From JAZFYD01 sp036443405 (lineage in GTDB: Bacteria > Planctomycetota > PLA2): a DNA stretch of 32,646 bases. The translations under genes were made by a program, and so were the position numbers. The stretch covers positions 1-32,646 of the forward strand of contig JAZFYD010000067.1 in assembly GCA_036443405.1 (NCBI GenBank), given 5' to 3'. Under the pieces are notes generated by a model. That model worked only from the letters and a program-made list of their open reading frames with translations. It ran no database searches and was not told the DNA's origin. Below, piece after piece: positions 6,544 to 14,201 of the stretch (its first letter is position 1; each line of letters opens with the position of its first letter).

Positions 6544-7860
6544 GCGAAGCTCGGACAGGATTCCGCGGACGGATCCGGCGGCGGCGCAGCGGCCCCGGCG
6601 GCGTCCGGCGATTCGACACTCGAAGAGCCCACCCTGGCGTACATCAAAGAGCTCGCGCGCGACGGTCTCGAAAAGACCGGCCACCACGGTCCGGTCGCGG
6701 CGATGGGGGTTCCGCGTCCGACGCTGCCGCAGTGGGACGACATTCAGGTTCTCACGGGGCAGCTTGCGACGAAACCGCTCATGGAGGACGTGGAGGTCGG
6801 AACCGATTTGGTCATTGGGAAAAACGCGAAGAAACCGCTGCGACTCGAAATCCCGCTGTTCGTTTCGGACATGAGTTTCGGCGCGCTTTCGGAGGAGTCC
6901 AAGGTCGCGCTCGCAAAAGGCGCCGAAGGCGCAGGCACCGGTATCTGCTCCGGCGAAGGCGGCATGTTGCCCGAGGAGCAGCAGGCGAACTCGCGCTACT
7001 TCTACGAACTCGCTTCGGCGAAGTTCGGGTTCCAAAAGGAGTTGCTCGCGCGCGTGCAGGCCTTTCACTTCAAGGGCGGCCAGGGCGCCAAGACCGGCAC
7101 CGGCGGCCATCTTCCAGGCCGAAAGGTCACCGCGAAGATCGCCCAGGTGCGTGGACTGCCGGAAGGCCAGCCCGCGATCTCACCGCCGACGTTCGCGGAT
7201 CTCGCGAGCCCGAGCGACTTCCGCGAGTTTGCCGAAATGGTGCGCGAGCAAAGCGGCGGCATTCCGATCGGATTCAAGTTGTCCGCGCAACACATCGAGG
7301 CGGATCTCGACTTCGCCCTCGAGGCTGGCGCGGACTACGTCATCCTGGACGGTCGCGGCGGTGCGACGGGCGCCGCCCCGCTGATCTTCCGCGACAACAT
7401 CTCGGTGCCGACGATCCCCGCCCTCGGCCGGGCACGGCGCCACCTCGATGCGTGCGCGCGCCAAGATGTCACGCTCGTCATCACCGGTGGCCTACGCACG
7501 CCGGCGGACTTCTTGAAGGCGATGGCGCTCGGCGCCGACGGCGTTGCCGTATCCAACTCGGCGTTGCAGGCCATCGGCTGCGTCGCGGCACGCATGTGCA
7601 ATACGAACAACTGTCCGGCGGGCATCGCAACCCAGCGCGAGGACCTGCGCGCGAAGCTGAACGTCGAACAGGGCGCCGCCCAACTCACGCGCTTTTTCAA
7701 GGCATCGGTCGAGTTGATGAGTGTGATGGCGCGCGCATGCGGCCATACGCATCTCAACCAGTTCCGTCTCGAGGATCTCACGACTTGGAAACGCGAGATG
7801 GCGGACCTGTCGGGCGTGCCCTTTTCGGGTGTGATGGGCGATCGGTACCTGAGTAGCTAG
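6544..7860 (+). CDS. Glutamate-synthase-like FMN/3Fe-4S domain (C-terminal part of split fusion gene)
   Basis: About 438 residues in a frame offset from the CDGSH part. After a Gly/Ala/Ser-rich linker comes the GltB central/FMN TIM-barrel domain: SDMSFGALSEESKVALAKGA, GGQGAKTGTGGHLPG, FKLSAQHIEADLDFALEAGA, VILDGRGGATGAAP, GGLRTPADFLKAMALGADGV. The 3Fe-4S cysteines follow with GltS spacing C-x5-C-x4-C in GCVAARMCNTNNCPAGIATQ. The glutaminase domain of real glutamate synthase is absent, so ammonia-dependent glutamate formation is uncertain; relatives are annotated only as glutamate-synthase-related. With the CDGSH segment the whole protein would be about 513 residues. Its stop overlaps the tail of the SRPBCC gene by four bases. 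The frame break may be an assembly error. Confidence 0.85.
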   Translation, partial: AKLGQDSADGSGGGAAAPAASGDSTLEEPTLAYIKELARDGLEKTGHHGPVAAMGVPRPTLPQWDDIQVLTGQLATKPLMEDVEVGTDLVIGKNAKKPLRLEIPLFVSDMSFGALSEESKVALAKGAEGAGTGICSGEGGMLPEEQQANSRYFYELASAKFGFQKELLARVQAFHFKGGQGAKTGTGGHLPGRKVTAKIAQVRGLPEGQPAISPPTFADLASPSDFREFAEMVREQSGGIPIGFKLSAQHIEADLDFALEAGADYVILDGRGGATGAAPLIFRDNISVPTIPALGRARRHLDACARQDVTLVITGGLRTPADFLKAMALGADGVAVSNSALQAIGCVAARMCNTNNCPAGIATQREDLRAKLNVEQGAAQLTRFFKASVELMSVMARACGHTHLNQFRLEDLTTWKREMADLSGVPFSGVMGDRYLSS

Positions 7861-8306
7861 GCCGAGCCTTCGACGCGAGCCTTGAGCTGATCGAAATCCT
7901 TGGCGATGCACTTTTTCATCGTGCCCTGCATGAGCCAACCGAGCGGCATCATGAGTTTCGCGAAAAACGTCAGCGGTTTGGCGTTCATCGCAAAGTCCAC
8001 ACGCGTCCCGCTGCCCTCGGGCGTGAAGCGGTGCTCCATGCTGTAGCGGCAGCCGCAGGACTCGCTGGTCATCGCGAAACGCTTGTTCGGCTCCACGGCC
8101 GTGACCTCGAACTCCTCCGTTGCTTCCCGCTTGAACATGATGCGCGTTTCGCGAAAGCGCGTGCCCGCGCGGATCGGACCATCGGTGAGCATCTCGATCT
8201 TCTGGATGGCCTCGATCTTCTCCCAAACGTTCGCGACGTCCGTGAACTCCCTGTACACGGCATCCACGGGGGCGGCGATTTGTCGGGTGAGCGTGATTCC
8301 GGCCAT
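7857..8306 (-). CDS. SRPBCC (START/polyketide-cyclase-like) protein
   Basis: A 149-residue cytoplasmic protein opening MAGITLTRQIAAPVDAVYRE, the usual start of SRPBCC ligand-pocket proteins. FTDVANVWEKIEAIQKIEML, ..AGTRFRETRIMF.., a VEPNKRFAMTSES strand and a long C-terminal helix (GWLMQGTMKKCIAKDFDQLK) complete the helix-grip pattern. The ligand is unknown. ATG at 8306 is chosen because AGGAG lies six bases upstream; longer upstream frames lack conserved sequence. Its promoter region carries a 20-base palindrome with the CopY/BlaI-type core TACA-n2-TGTA, so derepression by that class of repressor is plausible. Confidence 0.85.
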   Translation of the reverse strand: MAGITLTRQIAAPVDAVYREFTDVANVWEKIEAIQKIEMLTDGPIRAGTRFRETRIMFKREATEEFEVTAVEPNKRFAMTSESCGCRYSMEHRFTPEGSGTRVDFAMNAKPLTFFAKLMMPLGWLMQGTMKKCIAKDFDQLKARVEGSA

Positions 8307-8331
8307 CGAATTCTCCTGTTGCGGGCGGTGA

Positions 8332-8351
8332 TCTACTACAAGTGTAGAAGA
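8332..8351. promoter_or_regulatory. Palindromic operator-like site, TACA-n2-TGTA core
   Basis: Arms TCTACTACA (8332-8340) and TGTAGAAGA (8343-8351) are inverted repeats at eight of nine positions around a central AG. The core TACAAGTGTA matches the TACAnnTGTA box of CopY/BlaI/MecI repressors. It sits 26 bases upstream of the SRPBCC start and 82 upstream of the divergent gene at 8433, so it could control either. No repressor gene of this class is in the window. Confidence 0.45.
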
Positions 8352-8432
8352 TAGCTGGGGTTCGCTGAAACGCCAAGAAAAAGTTCGGGCCGGTCTCCCT
8401 CGCGCGGAACAAGCCGCGGTACCGTCTGCGCG

Positions 8433-9185
8433 ATGACACGTTTGGCCTACGTCGAGGATTGCTTGCCCGGGGAGACCACGGCAGAACGGTTGCGGTTTGC
8501 AGAGCGGCACGCGCTGCCGCTGGAGGTGGCTTGCCGACCGGAGCTCGACGTGGCGGCGGTCGCGGCGTCGGGGTTGGAGGTTGTAACCGTGCAGGCCTAC
8601 GGCATGCACGACTGGCATCCGCTGCATCCGGATCCGGCGGTGCATGAGCGGGCGCGTTTGCATCTGGTGGAAGCGATGGAGCTCGCGCTGCGATTGGGTG
8701 CGCCGCGTGTGCTCGCGGTTTGCGGTTTCGGCCAGGACGTTTGTGATCAACCGTTTGAGAGTTGCCGCGACTTCTTCCGCGCGGTTTGGCCCGCAGCGCG
8801 TGCTCGCGGTCTGCGAATGGTGTTGGAGCCGCTGAGTCCGCTGCGCGCCGGTGCGATGACGGAGCCGGCAGAGTTTCAGCGGTTGATGGACGAGTTGCGC
8901 GAGTCGGGCGAGGCCGAAGGGCTGGCGACGGCACTCGACACGGGGCACCTGGCGGATGGGGGACACGACGCCGCAGAGGTGTTTCGGACCTGGCGACATC
9001 CGGTCGAAGAGGTGCAGTTGCGCGGCGCGGGATCGCATCCGCCCGAGGCCGGCACCGACTGGGGGGCGGCGCTCGGCGAGTTAGCCGAGCCACCCGAGGT
9101 CGCGGTCATCGAATACCGGCGTCCGATCCCGGCTGCGGAGTGCTCGGAAATGGTCGCCCGCTTGCGGGGGCAGATCTCGGCCTGA
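8433..9185 (+). CDS. Sugar phosphate isomerase/epimerase-like TIM barrel (AP endonuclease 2 family)
   Basis: A 250-residue cytoplasmic protein with the xylose-isomerase-like TIM-barrel pattern: EVVTVQAYGMHDWHP, then a helix (LHLVEAMELALRLGAPRVLA), then VLEPLSP, ALDTGHL and VIEYRRP. The acidic and histidine residues at strand ends (Glu132, Asp169, His172, Glu227) fit the metal site of the family. Substrates range over sugars, inositols and hydroxypyruvate, and none can be assigned here. ATG at 8433 is the first good start. It lies divergent from the SRPBCC gene across a 126-base intergenic region. No operon partner is evident. Confidence 0.8.
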   Translation: MTRLAYVEDCLPGETTAERLRFAERHALPLEVACRPELDVAAVAASGLEVVTVQAYGMHDWHPLHPDPAVHERARLHLVEAMELALRLGAPRVLAVCGFGQDVCDQPFESCRDFFRAVWPAARARGLRMVLEPLSPLRAGAMTEPAEFQRLMDELRESGEAEGLATALDTGHLADGGHDAAEVFRTWRHPVEEVQLRGAGSHPPEAGTDWGAALGELAEPPEVAVIEYRRPIPAAECSEMVARLRGQISA

Positions 9186-9297
9186 GACCGGGATTCGGGC
9201 AATCCGCCGGGCCTCTGGCGCCGTGGCGGGGCATTGCCGCTGCCGGCGATCGTCCCGCGTGCGATACCGGGGGCACCCACCGGAACGGCGGCTGTTA

Positions 9298-9325
9298 CCC
9301 GGCGGATACGGTCTGTATCGCCGGG
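9298..9325. promoter_or_regulatory. Bulged hairpin / dyad upstream of the phosphatase-cytochrome gene
   Basis: CCCGGCGGATAC (9298-9309) pairs with GTATCGCCGGG (9315-9325): eleven base pairs with one bulged G and a five-base loop. It lies 51 bases before the ATG at 9376 and 113 bases after the previous stop. No T-run follows, so an operator (GATAC-n5-GTATC) or a 5' UTR structure is as likely as a terminator. The rest of 9186-9375 shows nothing recognisable. Confidence 0.35.
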
Positions 9326-9375
9326 ATGACGAAAATGGCCTCATTTAGCGGTTTTTCGCTGGCACGGGCATTGCC

Positions 9376-10401
9376 ATGGGGAAGTACATGAAGCGACGTC
9401 TGGCACCCCTCTTTCTGGGGCTGGTGATGGCGGCCGGGGTCGGCCATCGGCCCGCGGTTGCGGATGCCGGGCCGGCGGGGGAGTCCATCGCGGCGCCGCT
9501 CGAGGGGTTTTCGAACCCCTACGACGCGGCGGCCCAGCTCGAACTGAGAGAGAGCAAGCCGGCGGTCGATGCGAAGAACCTGCACAACGTCTACCGGCTG
9601 AGCCGGAACATCGTGACCGGCGGCGAGCCGCTGGATCAGGCGGCGCTGAAGACCGTGGCGGACATGGGCGTGAAGACGATCCTGTCGGTGGACGGCAAGG
9701 TGCCGGATCAGGAGGCGGCGAAGAAGCTCGGCATGCGCTATGTGCACGTGCCCGTTCGCTACACCGGATTGACCCGCGAGCAGCTGTTGCAGATCGCGAA
9801 GACGTTTCGCGAGCTCGAGGGTCCGTTTTATGTGCACTGCTTCCACGGCAAGCACCGCGGTCCCGCGGGTGCGGCGGTGGGCCGGTTGATTGTCGACAGC
9901 GCGTCGCGCGAGCAGGCGTTGGCCGAGATGCGGCAGTGGTGCGGAACGTCGGGCAAGTACACGGAGCTTTACAAGCTGATCGCGTCGGGTGCGATTCCGA
10001 CGGCGGCGGAGACGGCGGCGTACAAGTGGGAGTTTCCCGCGGCGCATCCCATCTCCGGCGTGCGCCATGCGATGGTCGGGCTGACCCGGCACTTCGACAA
10101 CCTGAGGGAATTCGGGAAGCGTGACTTTGCCGCCGACCCCGCGCATCCGGATCTCGACCCCGTGAATGAGGCCGAGAAGTTCGCTGGCCTGATGAAGAAC
10201 GTCGGTGACCAGCACGAGTCGAAGGCCCGTCCGAACGACTATCGCGAGTGGATGGCGACTTCGATCGAAGAGAGCCGCGCGCTGGTCGATTTCCTGAAGA
10301 AGGCCAAGGCCGGCGATGACGCCGCGGCCCCGATGGCGAAAAAGACCGTGCGCGTGCTACTTCAGAACTGCACGAGCTGTCACGCCGTGTACAGGAACTA
10401 A
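9376..10401 (+). CDS. Exported tyrosine/dual-specificity phosphatase fused to C-terminal cytochrome c'-like domain
   Basis: A 341-residue exported protein. A signal peptide covers ~1-30 (KRRLAPLFLGLVMAAGV). Residues ~70-185 form a cysteine-phosphatase fold: LSRNIVTGGEPLDQAALKTV, VKTILSVDGKVPDQEAAKKL, then the P-loop HCFHGKHRGP, a CX5R motif with Cys155 and Arg161. From ~230 to 341 there are long helices ending in one heme motif, CTSCH (332-336), followed by AVYRN. A single CxxCH at the extreme C-terminus followed by Y/F-R is the signature of class II cytochromes (c'/c556 four-helix bundles). Both parts are in one frame without a break. ATG at 9388, with GGGGAAG before it, is an equally possible start. 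Substrate and partners are unknown; it acts in the periplasm. Confidence 0.82.
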   Translation: MGKYMKRRLAPLFLGLVMAAGVGHRPAVADAGPAGESIAAPLEGFSNPYDAAAQLELRESKPAVDAKNLHNVYRLSRNIVTGGEPLDQAALKTVADMGVKTILSVDGKVPDQEAAKKLGMRYVHVPVRYTGLTREQLLQIAKTFRELEGPFYVHCFHGKHRGPAGAAVGRLIVDSASREQALAEMRQWCGTSGKYTELYKLIASGAIPTAAETAAYKWEFPAAHPISGVRHAMVGLTRHFDNLREFGKRDFAADPAHPDLDPVNEAEKFAGLMKNVGDQHESKARPNDYREWMATSIEESRALVDFLKKAKAGDDAAAPMAKKTVRVLLQNCTSCHAVYRN

Positions 10402-10425
10402 CTCGCGGAGCGAGTCAGTTCCTGT
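10391..10425. terminator. Long inverted repeat overlapping the stop codon
   Basis: ACAGGAACTAACTCGC (10391-10406) and GCGAGTCAGTTCCTGT (10410-10425) pair at 15 of 16 positions around the loop GGA. The TAA stop (10399-10401) lies inside the left arm. There is no T-run, so it may act as a rho-type pause or 3'-end stabiliser, or as a bidirectional barrier between convergent genes. Confidence 0.5.
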
Positions 10426-10433
10426 CGATATCT

Positions 10434-10492
10434 CTGGCCCAACGGCTGACGCCGTAGTGTTACTGGCCCAACGGCTGACGCCGTTGGAGCGG
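10434..10492 (+). repeat. Dispersed palindromic repeat, copies B and C in tandem
   Basis: A 22-base unit starting CTGGCCCAACGGC and ending GACGCCGT is present exactly at 10434-10455 and again at 10463-10484, 29 bases apart. The second copy continues TGGAGCGG, restoring the palindrome CCAACGGC..GCCGTTGG. The same element occurs inverted at 1490-1520. Only two units are present here, so it is not an array. Confidence 0.7.
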
Positions 10493-10572
10493 ATGAGGCC
10501 CGCGACTCTTCTGCCCTTCGCGTTCGGCACGCTTGACCTTGGCTGTTCCTTCTTCCTCGGCGCGTCGTCCGG

Positions 10573-10588
10573 ACGGTTCCAGGTACCG
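10573..10588 (+). repeat. Dispersed GGTTCCAGGTACC element, copy 2
   Basis: ACGGTTCCAGGTACCG here is identical to the minus-strand 16-mer at 5911-5926. It sits in the 284-base gene-free stretch 10402-10685, which otherwise contains only the other repeats and hairpins listed. Confidence 0.5.
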
Positions 10589-10655
10589 TTCGAGGGGAAA
10601 ATCGGCGTCACAACTCCCGCCTTGCCAACCACTTGCGCCGATTCGGTGCCGTACT

Positions 10656-10675
10656 ACGTACGCTTGCGCGTACGT
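10656..10675. terminator. Hairpin at the sdhB 3' end
   Basis: ACGTACGC (10656-10663) and GCGTACGT (10668-10675) form a perfect 8-bp stem with loop TTGC, ten bases beyond the sdhB stop on the minus strand. It is a likely 3' boundary of the sdhCAB transcript, though no T-run is evident. Confidence 0.4.
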
Positions 10676-10685
10676 GCGGCCAGAA

Positions 10686-11458
10686 TCACTGCGCTTCCAT
10701 CTTGCCGCTGCGTTCGATGGGTTCGCACACGGTGGCGCGTAGGTAGTCGCGGTTCATCTGTCCGATGAACTTGATCGAAATGCCCTTCGGGCAGGCCTCT
10801 TCGCACTCACCGAAGTTCGTGCAGCCGCCGAAGCCCTCGTTATCCATTTGCTCGACCATGGACCGGACGCGCGTGTAGCGCTCGGGTTGGCCCTGCGGCA
10901 ACAACCCGAGGTGCGACACCTTGGCGGCCGTGTACAGCATCGCCGCCGCGTTCGGGCACGCGGCCACGCACGCGCCGCATCCGATGCACGTCGCGGCGTC
11001 GAGCGCTTCCCCGGCGACGTCCGGCTCGATCGGGATCGAGTTCGGATCCGGCTTCGGGCCCGAGTGGACCGAGACGTATCCGCCGGCCTGCATGATGCGA
11101 TCGAACGCGGTGCGGTCCACGACCAGATCGCGCACGACCGGGAACGGGTTCGCACGCCACGGCTCGATGTAGATCTCGTCGCCGTCTTTGAACTGCCGCA
11201 TGTAGACCTGGCAGGTCGTCGTTTCCGTGAACCCGCCGTGGGCGTTGCCGTTGATCACGAGCGAGCACGTGCCGCAAACGCCCTCGCGGCAATCGCTGTC
11301 GAACGCGACCGGTTCCTCGCCCTTCGCGATGAGCTGCTCGTTGAGCGTGTCGAGCATCTCGAGCAACGACGTGCCGGGATCGATCTTGTCGATCTCATAG
11401 CGAGCCATCCGGCCCTCGTAGGCCGGACTCTCCTGGCGCCAGATGTGAAGCGTGAACC

Positions 11459-11462
<4 letters not shown>
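10686..11462 (-). CDS. sdhB: Succinate dehydrogenase/fumarate reductase iron-sulfur subunit
   Basis: A 258-residue subunit that passes electrons from the flavoprotein to the membrane cytochrome b. The 2Fe-2S ligands are Cys58, Cys63, Cys66 and Cys84 (DCREGVCGTC..TTTC). The ferredoxin-like region has CIGCGACVAACPN (Cys159, 162, 165, 169) and CTNFGECEEACPK (Cys214, 220, 224) for the 4Fe-4S and 3Fe-4S clusters. The start ATG overlaps the sdhA stop as ATGA (11462-11459), which fixes the start and implies translational coupling. A longer open frame upstream lies inside sdhA and is not part of this gene. It is the last gene of sdhCAB. Confidence 0.96.
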
Positions 11463-13378
<1,916 letters not shown>

Positions 13379-13380
13379 TT

Positions 13381-14115
13381 CTACCAATCCTTCACGTGCG
13401 CGGCCGCGCCGGTCGGTTCGCCCAGCGCGCCGACAAAGAAGAGGAGCGGAACAGCAACAAAACCCACGGCGATGAGGACGGCCGCGCCGATCGCGAACTT
13501 CCTCAGAGTGGCGTTGCGGTCGGGGTGATCGAGCCCGAGCGTCTGGAAGAGGCTCCAAACGCCGTGGAACAGATGGAGGCCGAGCGCGGCGGTCGCGAGC
13601 AAGTAGAGGAACGCCGCCAGACCACCCTGAAACGAGTGGTAGAGGTTCGCGTACACCTTTCCGTGTTCGAACGACCCCATCCGAATCGTGCCTGTCGTGA
13701 AATGCAACACGTGAAACACGACAAACCCGGCCAGGAAGATCCCCGTGGCGAGCATGCTGCGGGACGCGAGGTTCGTGGCCGGTTCGCGTTGGCCGACGTA
13801 AGGCAACGCCCGCGCGCGGCGGTTGCGCTTGGTGAGGCGTATCACCGTGACGATGTGCAGGACAAACGCACAGAAAAGGACCGCGCGCGACCCCCAAAGC
13901 ACGAGACCGTGCGGTAGAAGCGGCTCCCCGAGCGTGCGCAGCCCCTCGGCGTAATGGTCGATCGCATGGCGCCCATCGACCTCGAATCCGAGGAAGGACT
14001 TGAGGTTTCCGGCCATGTGCGAGAGCACGAAACCGAAGAGGATGATGCCCGTAACGGCGACCACGGCCTTCTGGCCGGGGGTGTTTTCGTAGAAGCGGCG
14101 GACGCGCTGCATCAT
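13381..14115 (-). CDS. sdhC: Succinate dehydrogenase cytochrome b subunit (type B, diheme)
   Basis: A 244-residue membrane anchor with five hydrophobic helices and the histidines expected for two b hemes: His33 (LSHMAGNL), His87 (FVLHIVTVIRL), His135/138 (VVFHVLHFTTG) and His181/184 (GLHLFHGVWSLFQTLG). A single large SdhC without SdhD, with gene order C-A-B, is the type-B arrangement of Bacillus and epsilon-proteobacterial enzymes, which reduce menaquinone. Two adjacent ATGs (14115, 14112) are possible starts. A TATACT box about ten bases upstream suggests a nearly leaderless mRNA. The divergent neighbour at 14202 is a multiheme cytochrome, so the two respiratory units share an 86-base control region. 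Confidence 0.94.
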   Translation of the reverse strand: MMQRVRRFYENTPGQKAVVAVTGIILFGFVLSHMAGNLKSFLGFEVDGRHAIDHYAEGLRTLGEPLLPHGLVLWGSRAVLFCAFVLHIVTVIRLTKRNRRARALPYVGQREPATNLASRSMLATGIFLAGFVVFHVLHFTTGTIRMGSFEHGKVYANLYHSFQGGLAAFLYLLATAALGLHLFHGVWSLFQTLGLDHPDRNATLRKFAIGAAVLIAVGFVAVPLLFFVGALGEPTGAAAHVKDW

Positions 14116-14125
14116 CGTCGCGCGG

Positions 14126-14131
14126 AGTATA
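14126..14131 (-). promoter_or_regulatory. Likely -10 box of the sdhCAB promoter
   Basis: Minus-strand TATACT lies ten bases before the sdhC ATG. A weak TTCGGG is 17 bases further upstream. Transcription would begin only a few bases before the start codon. On the plus strand, CATAAT at about 14189-14194 sits seven bases before the ATG at 14202, so the divergent gene may also be nearly leaderless. Confidence 0.35.
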
Positions 14132-14201
14132 GCAACGTCGCGTTGCGCCCCGAAGTTCCCCTGCGCATCGACATCGTGGCCGGCATCTACATAATCGGGC
14201 G

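Noticed and set aside
6544..7860. Full glutamate synthase large subunit
   Set aside because: No N-terminal glutaminase or C-terminal GXGXG beta-helix domain; only the FMN/3Fe-4S core is present.
7857..9038. A 393-residue protein with C-terminal SRPBCC domain
   Set aside because: The N-terminal 244 residues are antisense to the isomerase-like gene and lack domains; ATG 8306 has a good ribosome site.
10434..10492. Possible CRISPR array
   Set aside because: Only two repeat units with a 7-base gap, and the unit is itself palindromic and dispersed; no cas genes.
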